Counted from the stretch's first letter, positions 37,038 to 44,837 are shown. The stretch is DNA of 64,000 nucleotides from Methylobacter sp015476545 (GCF_052162025.1 NZ_CP197401.1:310001-374000); one strand, 5' to 3'. A program made the numbers and translations. The notes: generated by a model not told the origin, from the letters alone.

Positions 37038-37199
37038 ATGACAATGATGAGGATGGTGCTGGAAATAGCGATGGTGATGGCGGTCGTACTTGGGATGGTG
37101 ATGGTGATGAAAGTAACCTCAAAAGAAAATGAGGCCAATAAAACTTTGCCCAGTGATGAGAATGGCGATGATGATAATAAAGATAGCGGCAGTGCATAG
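37038..37199 (+). CDS. Possible small single-helix membrane protein
   Basis: A 53-codon frame: after MTMMR comes a Met/Val-rich hydrophobic stretch (about residues 6-24), then a polar acidic tail (SKENEANKTLPSDENGDDDN). AAGGGT precedes the ATG closely. The DNA is low-complexity (ATGGTG/GATGGTGATG runs), and the same stretch supports a different acidic 69-codon frame at 36923-37132, so either or both may be chance. Reported only as a possibility. Confidence 0.2.
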   Translation: MTMMRMVLEIAMVMAVVLGMVMVMKVTSKENEANKTLPSDENGDDDNKDSGSA

Positions 37200-37214
37200 G
37201 ATAGAATCCGTGCT

Positions 37215-37289
37215 GTAGGCTGGGTTGCTAAACCCAGCATTTCGATATTAACCATGCGGCGTTTCCGCGGAGACTACAGCCTAGCCTGC
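37215..37289 (+). repeat. GTAGGCTGGG dispersed repeat, copy 2
   Basis: GTAGGCTGGGTTGCTAAACC...CAGCATTTCG...GCGTTTCCGCGGAGACTACAGCCTAGCCT; same length and arrangement as copy 1 with several differences in the middle. The 36.7-37.4 kb interval between yjbQ and the cyclase gene otherwise contains only the low-complexity stretch described separately. Confidence 0.8.
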
Positions 37290-37466
37290 ATGTTGAATAT
37301 ATCTTTGCTCCGACAGTCAAGGCTGTTATAAAGATAGGCTATCCTAAATGGCCGCTATGCGAATTACGCTGGGTTCCCTTGAGCCGTTTCTGATAGATCA
37401 GGCCTAATGTATTCACCTGCTGCCGTTAATCACGCCGCAAAATCATTAAACACAGGAGATTGGACA

Positions 37467-38273
37467 ATGCCGCTAACCAAGATAGTCTCGCTTGCTGTAC
37501 TGTGTTGCCTTGCCGCTGGTTGCGCTAATGGACCCGGCAGCTATCCTTCAGGACAATGGATAGACTTGTCGTATGATTTTTCCCCGAAAACCATCTATTG
37601 GCCGACAGCTGAGCCGTTCCAACTGGAAACCGTCTCTGCTGGCATGACGGAGAAAGGATATTACTATTCGGCCTACAAGTTCTGTGCCGCCGAACATGGC
37701 GGCACTCATGCCGATGCGCCGATCCATTTCGCGTCCGGGGGCAAAACAATAGATCAGATCCCATTGACAAAGTTGATTGCTCCAGCGGCCAAAATAGATG
37801 TTTCACAGAAGGCGATGGCAGATCGGGATTACCAAATCAGTGTAGAGGATTTCAAAGCCTGGGAATCTCAGTACGGAAAGATACCGGAGGGGAGCATAGT
37901 GTTGCTGCAAACGGGGTATGGCCAGTATTGGCCTGACCGATTGAAATATTTAGGTACCGACAAGCGAGGTGCTGAAGGCGTAGCCGAGCTGCATTTCCCG
38001 GGCTTGCATCCTGAAGCGGCCAAATGGTTAGTCAGTAGCCGAAGAATTAATGCGATAGGCATAGACACAGCCAGCATTGACTACGGGCAATCGCAGTTAT
38101 TTGGCAGTCATACAGCACTGATGGGCCAGAGCACGCCTGTATTTGAGAATGTCGCAAACCTGGACAAAGTGCCGACAGTGGGCGCGCAGGTGATCGCGCT
38201 TCCGATGAAGATCAAAGGGGGCAGCGGGGCGCCGCTGCGGATAATCGCTTTCATACCGGACGGGGCGCGTTAA
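37467..38273 (+). CDS. Cyclase-family (kynurenine formamidase-like) metal hydrolase, lipoprotein
   Basis: A 268-residue protein of the cyclase/kynurenine formamidase family (PF04199). The metal-binding motif is EHGGTHADAPIHF at about residues 72-84; a second conserved region is PGLHPEAAKWLV, followed by GIDTASIDYGQS. Unusually for this family it begins with a lipoprotein signal peptide (KIVSLAVLCCLAAGC), predicting a lipid-anchored periplasmic protein. I chose ATG 37467 because AGGAG lies 9 bases before it and the signal peptide starts there; the open frame extends to 37407. The substrate is unknown. Confidence 0.85.
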   Translation: MPLTKIVSLAVLCCLAAGCANGPGSYPSGQWIDLSYDFSPKTIYWPTAEPFQLETVSAGMTEKGYYYSAYKFCAAEHGGTHADAPIHFASGGKTIDQIPLTKLIAPAAKIDVSQKAMADRDYQISVEDFKAWESQYGKIPEGSIVLLQTGYGQYWPDRLKYLGTDKRGAEGVAELHFPGLHPEAAKWLVSSRRINAIGIDTASIDYGQSQLFGSHTALMGQSTPVFENVANLDKVPTVGAQVIALPMKIKGGSGAPLRIIAFIPDGAR

Positions 38274-38285
38274 TCGCGTTGCAGG

Positions 38286-38306
38286 ATGGGTTGGTAAACC
38301 CGGCAT
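38286..38306 (+). repeat. Degenerate fragment of the GTAGGCTGGG repeat
   Basis: ATGGGTTGGTAAACCCGGCA resembles the GGGTTGATAAACCCAGCA core of the dispersed repeat. It lies just after the cyclase stop. Confidence 0.45.
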
Positions 38307-38382
38307 GGGCAGCCGAAAAAGTGTTGACGCATGACATCTATCTGAATGCTAATATCCGGTCAATATTTCTATAGGCAACGCC

Positions 38383-39255
38383 ATGAAAAGCAACGCTCCC
38401 ATCCGAAAACTCCTCGCTAATACCGTCGGTAAGGACTATGTCGTAGGCGACTTGCATGGTTGCTACGGTCTGCTTGAGCGGTTATTGAATGAAGTGGCGT
38501 TCGACAAGGCCTGCGACCGGTTGTTTTCGGTCGGCGATCTGATCGACCGGGGGCCCGACTCGCTGCGTTGCCTGCAATTGCTTGAGGAATCGTGGTTTTA
38601 CGCAGTGCGGGGCAATCACGAGCTGATGATGCTGGATTTCTTTTCATCCTATCTGGCGACTGGGAAATTCGATCCGCTGGAGGATATCGTTGATAATGGA
38701 TTTCTGGAATACGGTGGCGATTGGGTGAGCGACTATGTTGACTCTGACCGGCATTGCATGACGCAGGAATTTAATCGCGGATTGATTTTGGCGTTGCAGA
38801 TGCCGCTGGTATGGGTCGTAGGAGAAGGAAGCAACCGATTCCATGTCATTCATGCCGATTTGGTCAGGCCGGATTATAAAACCGCCGATCATATTGTCTG
38901 GCTGGACAGCGATATTGACCAGTGGCTTGAGCGACAATTAATACCGCCCGAAGCTGAACGGCAACTTTACTGGAGCCGGGCACTGATGTCGAGCCAATTG
39001 GCCGAACAGGAAGTTGCCGGGACGCAAGCCGGCCTTTCTCTGACCTTTTGCGGTCATACTTATGCCGCTAAACCACGCCAGCTGCTATCCCACCTGTGCC
39101 TGGATACCGGCGCTTTCGTGTCCTGGTGGTCCAGGATGTATGGTGAAGAAGGCGACAATTCAGGCCTGACGTTGTTTAATGTGCAGGAATCGCGCTGGGT
39201 TTCGGCATCCTATACGCGGGACGCTATTTTCTGGAGTGAAGTTTCAGCGGAGTAG
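38383..39255 (+). CDS. Serine/threonine-type metallophosphatase (PPP family, PrpA/lambda-like)
   Basis: A 290-residue calcineurin-like phosphoesterase. Metal-site motifs in order: VVGDLHGCYG (about residue 22), FSVGDLIDRGPDS (about 47), VRGNHE (about 74), a histidine in FHVIHAD and FCGHTYA near the end. This is the bacterial PPP pattern of PrpA/PrpB and phage-lambda phosphatase, which dephosphorylate Ser/Thr/Tyr-proteins or small phosphates. The substrate is unknown, and no kinase gene is next to it. Confidence 0.88.
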   Translation: MKSNAPIRKLLANTVGKDYVVGDLHGCYGLLERLLNEVAFDKACDRLFSVGDLIDRGPDSLRCLQLLEESWFYAVRGNHELMMLDFFSSYLATGKFDPLEDIVDNGFLEYGGDWVSDYVDSDRHCMTQEFNRGLILALQMPLVWVVGEGSNRFHVIHADLVRPDYKTADHIVWLDSDIDQWLERQLIPPEAERQLYWSRALMSSQLAEQEVAGTQAGLSLTFCGHTYAAKPRQLLSHLCLDTGAFVSWWSRMYGEEGDNSGLTLFNVQESRWVSASYTRDAIFWSEVSAE

Positions 39256-39328
39256 CCGGGCTGATTCCGGATACCGACCATGCCGGACATTGGTGTTTTT
39301 TCACAACTCGCTATATCAAGGAGACCAC

Positions 39329-39703
39329 ATGATTAAAGCATTTCAGATCCTTTTTATAATCTTGCTTGCAGCGTGCAGTCAAGTTGACTCAAGCCGTAAC
39401 GCTTCGGCGGCAAAGATGCCGGTTGCAATTTCCGGCATCGATTCAAAGACCGTTCTCAATAAAGCAGGTGAATATAGCGTCAGGGTATCAGGCATGAAAA
39501 ACGATGTGACCATTAAAGCCGGGAATACCGTCAGCCAGTTGCTTGTCTCCGGAGTCGATAACAACATTACCGTCGAGGAAACGGCCGTTGTTCAAAGCAT
39601 CAGTCTTGCGGGCAGCAATAACAAAGTCTATGTTCCAGCCGGATTCCAGGCGAAAACCATGTATTCAGGCTCAAAAAATGCCATTATTGAAAAACAAAAG
39701 TAA
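39329..39703 (+). CDS. DUF3060-like lipoprotein
   Basis: A 124-residue lipoprotein: signal peptide MIKAFQILFIILLAAC with lipidation at Cys16. It is followed by a short repetitive beta-type region with recurring I-SGIDSKT / VSGMKNDVT / VSGVDNNIT / LAGSNNKVY units about 20-25 residues apart, typical of DUF3060 proteins. ATG 39329 has AAGGAGA in front; an open frame upstream to 39179 overlaps the phosphatase gene and lacks a signal. Function is unknown. Confidence 0.78.
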   Translation: MIKAFQILFIILLAACSQVDSSRNASAAKMPVAISGIDSKTVLNKAGEYSVRVSGMKNDVTIKAGNTVSQLLVSGVDNNITVEETAVVQSISLAGSNNKVYVPAGFQAKTMYSGSKNAIIEKQK

Positions 39704-39778
39704 TATTCAATGGACTTGGCATTTGCAGGTGGCAGTTTTTTTTGTTCACACCGGCATGCCATTACTACTGGGATCACA

Positions 39779-40459
39779 ATGAAATATAAAGGGATTATCT
39801 TTGACTTTAACGGCGTTTTGCTCTGGGACGCGCCGCTTCATATTCAGGCATGGCAGGCGATGGCCCTTCGGCTCAGGGGCGCTGAATTGAATGACGATGA
39901 ATTTTCAATCCATGTACACGGCCGCACTAACGCTCACATTCTTGGCTATCTCACGGGCCATATGCTTCACGGAAAAGAACTTCTCGACCTCATCCAGGTC
40001 AAGGAATCTATGTACCGAGACTTATGCTTAAAAAATTCCGACAGGTTTGTCTTGTCTCCAGGTGCACAGGCACTGCTAGACTTCCTTGCCGCCGGAGGCA
40101 TACCGCGAACAATCGCAACGGCCTCGGAAAGAACAAACCTCGATTTTTTCGTGCATCATCTTGGCCTGGCAACGTGGTTCGATCGGCAGCGGATCGTCTA
40201 TGACGACGGTTTTCTTCCCGGAAAACCCGCACCCGACATGTATGCGAAGGCGGCCGCAAACATTCAAGTGTCGCCGCACGAATGTATTGTGGTCGAAGAT
40301 GCCATTTCCGGATTCAAGTCCGCGCATGCCGCAAACATCGGCTACATCGTGGGCCTTGGCCCGCGTGCAACACACGGCAGGCTTCTGGCCTGCGAAGGCG
40401 TATCGACCGCAATCGAGAGCTTCGAGCAGTTTCCTCGCCAGATGCTGCTGAATGCATGA
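39779..40459 (+). CDS. HAD-superfamily hydrolase (beta-phosphoglucomutase/phosphatase-like)
   Basis: A 226-residue HAD phosphatase of subfamily I. Motif I is IIFDFNGVLLWD at residues 6-17: the nucleophile Asp9 is present, but the usual second aspartate (DxD) is Asn11. Motif II is IATAS, motif III the Lys in GKPAPDMY, motif IV VVEDAISGFKSAHAAN. These match the beta-phosphoglucomutase-like group. ATG 39779 follows a GGGA site; the frame is open further up to 39710 without a good start. The substrate is unknown. Confidence 0.85.
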   Translation: MKYKGIIFDFNGVLLWDAPLHIQAWQAMALRLRGAELNDDEFSIHVHGRTNAHILGYLTGHMLHGKELLDLIQVKESMYRDLCLKNSDRFVLSPGAQALLDFLAAGGIPRTIATASERTNLDFFVHHLGLATWFDRQRIVYDDGFLPGKPAPDMYAKAAANIQVSPHECIVVEDAISGFKSAHAANIGYIVGLGPRATHGRLLACEGVSTAIESFEQFPRQMLLNA

Positions 40460-40561
40460 CCTCGCAGCGGCGAATATGCCCGAAAACTTGGACAAGTGAC
40501 TGCCTAAAAGCTGCGCTCTTGGGCAATCACCTCATTTAAAACGTTAAACAGGGAAGCAACT

Positions 40562-41440
40562 ATGCATCTGCGACACATTGCGCTGGCTATCTTGATAATA
40601 GCCATTTGGGGATTCAATTTTGTGGTCATCAAGGTGGGCCTTAAAGAACTCCCGCCCATCCTGCTTTGCGCGGTCAGATTCTTTCTCGCCGCATTTCCGG
40701 CGGTCTTTTTTATCAGGCGTCCTGCCGTTCCTTTTTACCAGGTTATGGCCTTTGGACTGGTGATGTTCGTGTTTCAATTTGCGCTGCTGTTTTCCGGCAT
40801 GTATGCCGGAACCACGGCGGGCCTGGCGTCTTTAGTGCTCCAGGTTCATGTATTCTTCACTGTCGTACTGGCCGTCGTATTTCTGGCTGAGCAGCCATCT
40901 GTCTGGCAGGTCATCGGCGCCTTGACGTCATTTTCGGGAATCGGGCTGGTCGCCGCGAATACCGGCGGCGAAATCTCGGCTTTCGGCCTGGCTTTAATCG
41001 TTGGCGCCGCCGTCTCATGGGGAGTCGGCAATCTTCTTTCCAAGAAACTGGGCAAAGTCGATATGCTGGCACTGGTGGTGTGGGGCAGTCTCGTTGCCTG
41101 GCCGCCGCTTTTACTTCTGTCTTATCTGCTGGAGCAAGGCAGCTGGAGCCCTGAGGGCTTTTCTCATCTTTCATGGTCCACCATTGGTGCAGTCGGGTAT
41201 ATCGTGTATCCGGCAACCCTGCTGGGTTTCGCCGTATGGAGCTGGCTGCTGAGCCATTATCCGGCCGCGATGGTGGCGCCGTTTACATTGCTGGTGCCGG
41301 TATTCGGCTTTGCGAGTTCAGCGCTGGTTCTGGGGGAGCCGATCCATCAATGGAAAATAGCCGCCGCCGTCCTGATTATCGCCGGGCTGTGCATCAATCT
41401 GACCGGCGCCCGCATCGCCATGCGTCTTCGTCCTGCTTGA
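40562..41440 (+). CDS. EamA-family (DMT) membrane exporter
   Basis: A 292-residue protein with ten hydrophobic helices arranged as two EamA repeats (about residues 5-135 and 148-285). The first begins LAILIIAIWGFNFVVIKVGL, and the repeat end VLGEPIHQWKIAAAVLIIAG is typical. E. coli EamA and RhtA export amino acids such as cysteine or threonine; here the substrate cannot be told. The gene stands alone, with AGGGAAG before the ATG. Confidence 0.9.
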   Translation: MHLRHIALAILIIAIWGFNFVVIKVGLKELPPILLCAVRFFLAAFPAVFFIRRPAVPFYQVMAFGLVMFVFQFALLFSGMYAGTTAGLASLVLQVHVFFTVVLAVVFLAEQPSVWQVIGALTSFSGIGLVAANTGGEISAFGLALIVGAAVSWGVGNLLSKKLGKVDMLALVVWGSLVAWPPLLLLSYLLEQGSWSPEGFSHLSWSTIGAVGYIVYPATLLGFAVWSWLLSHYPAAMVAPFTLLVPVFGFASSALVLGEPIHQWKIAAAVLIIAGLCINLTGARIAMRLRPA

Positions 41441-41536
41441 TCCGTTCATGAAAAATCGATGATATGCAGGCCCGGTCTCGGCAAAAAAAATGGCTTTTCT
41501 ACAATATCGTTAGACTAATCAAAGGAGTTGAACATT

Positions 41537-42223
41537 ATGCGAAAATCGATAGCTTTACTGGGTGAATACACATCGACATTTCCGCCCCATGTTTCGACCG
41601 ATGCGGCCATCGAGCATACCCGGAATTTTCTGGGTATGGATATGACAGCGGAATGGATTTCAACGGAAGACATCGACCACAACCTGTTTGATCGTTATTC
41701 GGGCATATGGGTGACCCCGGGAAGTTCCTACAAGAGCATGGAGAAGACCTTATGGGCTATTCGCTATGCGAGGGAAAACAAGGTTCCCTGTTTCGGCACC
41801 TGCGGCGGGTTTCAGCATATCGTAATCGAGTACGCCCGCAACGTTTTGGATTTCAGGGAGGCGCAGCATGCCGAGTACGACCCCTACGCTTCAAGCCTTT
41901 TCATTTCCAGGCTGACCTGCTCGCTTGCTGGTCGCCGGATGCAGCTTGATTTTGTGCCGGGGTCTCAAGTGGCTGAAATTTACGGCAGTTTGTCGGCGAA
42001 AGAACAGTACTACTGCAATTTCGGGGTCAATCCGGATTACACTCATTTATTGAAGCAAGGGTCGCTGAATATCTCCGGCTCGGATGCTGAAGGTGAAGTG
42101 CGCGTCATTGAGCATCCCGATCATCCATTTTTCATTGGCACGCTGTTCGTGCCGCAGGCGCGCTCCATGCCTGAACAGCCGCATCCATTGGTTGTGGCTT
42201 TTTTAAGCTCTGTAAGGCTGTAG
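41537..42223 (+). CDS. CTP synthase C-terminal-like glutamine amidotransferase
   Basis: A 228-residue stand-alone class I amidotransferase-like protein related to the glutaminase half of CTP synthase. The start SIALLGEYTSTFPPH resembles the CTP synthase GKYxxLxDAY entry. The nucleophile elbow is CFGTCGGFQH (codon TGC, cysteine); the catalytic His/Glu appear near VRVIEHPDHPFFIGTLFVPQ. This is the group described as CTP synthase C-terminal region-related (seleno)proteins, some of which have selenocysteine at the nucleophile; this one has cysteine. There is no synthetase domain next to it. AAAGGAG lies 9 bases before ATG 41537. Confidence 0.83.
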   Translation: MRKSIALLGEYTSTFPPHVSTDAAIEHTRNFLGMDMTAEWISTEDIDHNLFDRYSGIWVTPGSSYKSMEKTLWAIRYARENKVPCFGTCGGFQHIVIEYARNVLDFREAQHAEYDPYASSLFISRLTCSLAGRRMQLDFVPGSQVAEIYGSLSAKEQYYCNFGVNPDYTHLLKQGSLNISGSDAEGEVRVIEHPDHPFFIGTLFVPQARSMPEQPHPLVVAFLSSVRL

Positions 42224-42241
42224 GCTGTTTTAGGCAAAATT

Positions 42242-42721
42242 ATGAATTTAAACATCCGTAACGCAAGTTTTGAAGATCTAGCTCATATTCAGGCGTTAAT
42301 TTCTAAATCAGCCCGAATACTTCAGGCGCAGTACTATAAAAAGTCAGAAATAGAAGCGGCGTTGGAATTGGTGCATGGCATAGAAGAACTGATTATTGCA
42401 GGCAGCTTCCTTGTGGCTGAGCATGAAAGGAAAATCATCGGTTGCGGTGGTTGGGCGTTTGATGTGTCTTATCCTCAGAAAGCAGAAATAAGGGGATTTT
42501 TTGTGCATCCTGATTTTGTCCGAAGAGGTGTTGCTGCGCTTCTCCTTAACACATGCGAGAATATATGCTTGCGTAAAGGTATTGAGACTTTATATCTGAC
42601 GGCTACACTTTCTGGTGAGCTTTTTTATAAAAAGTACGGTTTTTTTGAATTTGAGAGATTCAATCAGGATTTGTCAAATGGACAGACTTTTGAATTAATC
42701 AAGATGGAAAAAGTCTTGTAG
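42242..42721 (+). CDS. GNAT-family N-acetyltransferase
   Basis: A 159-residue GCN5-related acetyltransferase. The acetyl-CoA-binding region is AEIRGFFVHPDFVRRGVAALLL (split: AEIRGFFVHPDF, RRGVAALLL), followed by LYLTATLSGELFYKKYGF, the usual terminal beta-strand pattern. The gene is clearly A/T-richer than its neighbours (TTA, ATA, AAA-rich codons), which suggests acquisition by transfer. Its TAG stop overlaps the first bases of a chromosomal repeat carrying a MITE. The substrate is unknown. Confidence 0.85.
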   Translation: MNLNIRNASFEDLAHIQALISKSARILQAQYYKKSEIEAALELVHGIEELIIAGSFLVAEHERKIIGCGGWAFDVSYPQKAEIRGFFVHPDFVRRGVAALLLNTCENICLRKGIETLYLTATLSGELFYKKYGFFEFERFNQDLSNGQTFELIKMEKVL

Positions 42722-42916
42722 GGTACGAGACTGTGAAAGTATTCGTTTTTTGAAATTTTAACCACACTATATTGTGTATTTGATTTTGTATATAACAGCA
42801 TATAGACATTAAAGAGAAAAATTCTGAATACTTTCACAGTCTCGTATGCATTGCGTACCTTTCCGGACTTGCGGTGTGCCAAGAAGCCTTGAAATGGTAC
42901 GCGGTGCGAACCCTAC
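42719..42916 (+). repeat. GTAGGGTACG dispersed repeat, copy interrupted by a MITE
   Basis: The outer ends GTAGGG...ACCCTAC are at 42719 and 42916. Without the inserted element the unit reads GTAGGGTATGCATTGCGTAC followed by ...CTTGAAATGGTACGCGGTGC and the end. This aligns with the reverse complement of the uninterrupted copy at 55738-55795. The left end overlaps the GNAT stop codon. Confidence 0.8.
42726..42844. mobile_element. 119-bp MITE with 19-bp terminal inverted repeats and TA target duplication
   Basis: Perfect 19-base ends CGAGACTGTGAAAGTATTC (42726-42744) and its exact reverse complement (42826-42844), flanked on both sides by TA (42724-42725 and 42845-42846). The interior is A/T-rich with no coding potential. 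TA duplication with long terminal repeats and small size suggest a non-autonomous element mobilised by an IS630/Tc1-mariner-type transposase, which is not present in this window. Confidence 0.8.
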
Positions 42917-43033
42917 ATGAATTTCGCCTTGATTCTGGCAGGGCTGCGAGTAGGCCTAAAGCCCCAGCCCTGCCTATAGATGCCGCGCCAAGTTTGAGTT
43001 TGTGGATCAATAGTGGCCCCTGAACAGCCCCCG
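42917..43033. other. Gap before the HMA-SafE-cupredoxin gene end
   Basis: About 117 bases after the interrupted repeat, containing no gene or clear signal; the remaining part of the 42.7-43.0 kb interval is the repeat and MITE. Confidence 0.4.
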
Positions 43034-44398
43034 TCATTTCCTTACAATAAATGTTCCCGGTATCATGCCCATGTAGCAACTCCAGCTGATCGCGCCCATT
43101 TGCTGCGGCGTGAATTCGACGACTTGCAGGCCGGGTTTCAGATCAATAGTCATGTCCAGCGTCGGAACGATGATTCTTTTGTTGCAGCTGGACAGTTCCT
43201 TGACGTTGATGATCCATTTGACCGGAATACCGTAGCGCAGGTTGAATTTGTCCGGCTTATAGGCGGTTGCTTCGGCTTCCATGTAAATGACCTGATAGCC
43301 GTCTTGAAGGTGCGACCCGGCGTCGGCATGGTCATGCCTCCAGGTCATGAAGCGCTCCTGAAATGCCAGCGACGCTCTTGACAGCAACGAATTGACATCA
43401 TAGCCGGAGCCCGAAATCAGGAGGCTGCGGTTGAGCATGGCCGCTCCGAGCAGCAGGATGATGACGGCCGAGATTTTCATGAACCGCTGCGTGGCGCCGC
43501 TGGAAATCATGCCGGCAAAGTAGCCGAATGCCAGCATGACGGGCAGCGTGCCCAACGCAAAGACGGCCAGCATGGTTGCGCCCGCTAAGGCGCTGCCCGT
43601 GCCGGCGGCCATGATATACACGGCCTGCAAGGGGCCGCAGGCGATCATCAGGCCGTTCAGCAAACCGATTATGAAGGGATTGGACGTGCGTTGGCGCCGC
43701 CTGACCAAGAAACGGTTAGCGAAGAAAGGCAGGCGTATGTGCAGGCGTCTTAAGCCGCTGAACGCCTCCATCATGCTCAATCCGTAAAGGATCAGGAACG
43801 TGCCCGCTATGGCAGAAACCATGCTGCGCATGCCCAAGGTAAAGGTAATGGCGCCACCGATCAGACCGAACAAGGCGCCGAAGCCGGAATAGGACAGCGT
43901 TTTTCCGAGGCCGTAAAGCAAATGGCTGAAATAATCTGGCTTGCCCGATTTTACGTCAGCTACGGTATAGCTGATGACAAAACCGCCGCACATGCCGATG
44001 CAATGGAAGCTGGTCAAAACGCCGACCAGAAACAGCAAGCCATAGTTGGCTGTTTTCCCGATGTCTTCCAGCGATAGGTCGAGCTGAACGAATTTGTTCA
44101 ATTGCAGCAACAGAATAATGCCTGTGATGGCGACGATAATCTGGAAAAGGCGTTTGCCCAGGCCCGCCGGTTTATGCCGGGCGCGGTTCGAACATTCATA
44201 ACCGACTGATTTGACTGCCGCGCAGACCGTCTTGAGCGATATGATGTCGTTGTCCAGATCCAGCGTCAGCGTTTCGTCAGTAAAGCTGGCCTGCGCCTTG
44301 ATGACGCCGGGGAGCCCTGCAACCGCTTCAACAATATGATTTTCGCAGTCTGCGCATTGCATACCGGTGACAGGCAGTTCGTAATGTTTGGGTTTCAT
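43034..44398 (-). CDS. HMA - SafE/TauE-like membrane - cupredoxin fusion protein (likely copper handling)
   Basis: A 454-residue three-part protein. Residues about 6-70 are a heavy-metal-associated domain with GMQCADCENHI (Cys15, Cys18). Residues about 85-350 form six or more membrane helices of the sulfite exporter SafE/DsbD-like type with TSFHCIGMCGGFVISYT and LLNGLMIACGPLQAVYIMAA. The last 100 residues form a cupredoxin-like domain ending ISWSCYMGMIPGTFIV. The combination suggests copper or cuprous-ion movement or copper delivery across the inner membrane; this is inference. The ATG at 44398 starts the HMA domain directly; the open frame to 44533 lacks support. Confidence 0.85.
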   Translation of the reverse strand: MKPKHYELPVTGMQCADCENHIVEAVAGLPGVIKAQASFTDETLTLDLDNDIISLKTVCAAVKSVGYECSNRARHKPAGLGKRLFQIIVAITGIILLLQLNKFVQLDLSLEDIGKTANYGLLFLVGVLTSFHCIGMCGGFVISYTVADVKSGKPDYFSHLLYGLGKTLSYSGFGALFGLIGGAITFTLGMRSMVSAIAGTFLILYGLSMMEAFSGLRRLHIRLPFFANRFLVRRRQRTSNPFIIGLLNGLMIACGPLQAVYIMAAGTGSALAGATMLAVFALGTLPVMLAFGYFAGMISSGATQRFMKISAVIILLLGAAMLNRSLLISGSGYDVNSLLSRASLAFQERFMTWRHDHADAGSHLQDGYQVIYMEAEATAYKPDKFNLRYGIPVKWIINVKELSSCNKRIIVPTLDMTIDLKPGLQVVEFTPQQMGAISWSCYMGMIPGTFIVRK

Positions 44399-44556
44399 AT
44401 TGCGATGAAGAATGTGGGTAATTAATGAATTGCATGAGCCCTGTGTCGGTTTGCCAATGCATCTGGGTGTAGTGATTTGCTGAGCACTGTCATTTACAAA
44501 TGACGTTGTTGGAATACGCTTGTAACGGCTCAATCAAGATCTATGATTTTATTCCT

Positions 44557-44802
44557 ATGGTTTTATTCCTCATCATTTTAATAGTCGTGGCAGTGTTAGT
44601 TTTTGCAGACAAACAGGCCGGTTTTGCCAGGCGCGAGAACTTTATAACCGACTATTATTTCCCCACCGGTATTGTCGGCAAGTTGATTGCGTCAGCGATA
44701 TCGGCTGCGCATCGGGCCGCGCTGGGGATGCCGGCGGCTAAAAAGTTATCGCCGATCCTCTATCAATCCGATGCGTTTAATTATAATGAGCCTGAAAGTT
44801 AA
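44557..44802 (+). CDS. Small membrane-anchored protein of unknown function
   Basis: An 81-residue protein starting MVLFLIILIVVAVLVFADK (one N-terminal helix), then a basic/aromatic segment (RRENFITDYYFPTGIVGK) and an Ala-rich part. The frame is open upstream to 44500, so the start is uncertain; 44557 begins right at the helix. It is 35 bases before the deaminase gene. No family recognised. Confidence 0.5.
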   Translation: MVLFLIILIVVAVLVFADKQAGFARRENFITDYYFPTGIVGKLIASAISAAHRAALGMPAAKKLSPILYQSDAFNYNEPES

Positions 44803-44837
44803 AAATTTGGCAAATATCTGACCGGCAGGCTGAACAG

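Noticed and set aside
36923..37132. A 69-codon acidic plus-strand frame
   Set aside because: Low-complexity GATGG repeats create several overlapping open frames, and there is no clear ribosome site. The 37038 frame is listed only as a weak alternative.
42834..43079. Minus-strand frame over the interrupted repeat
   Set aside because: It reads through repeat sequence and has no support from codon use or motifs.
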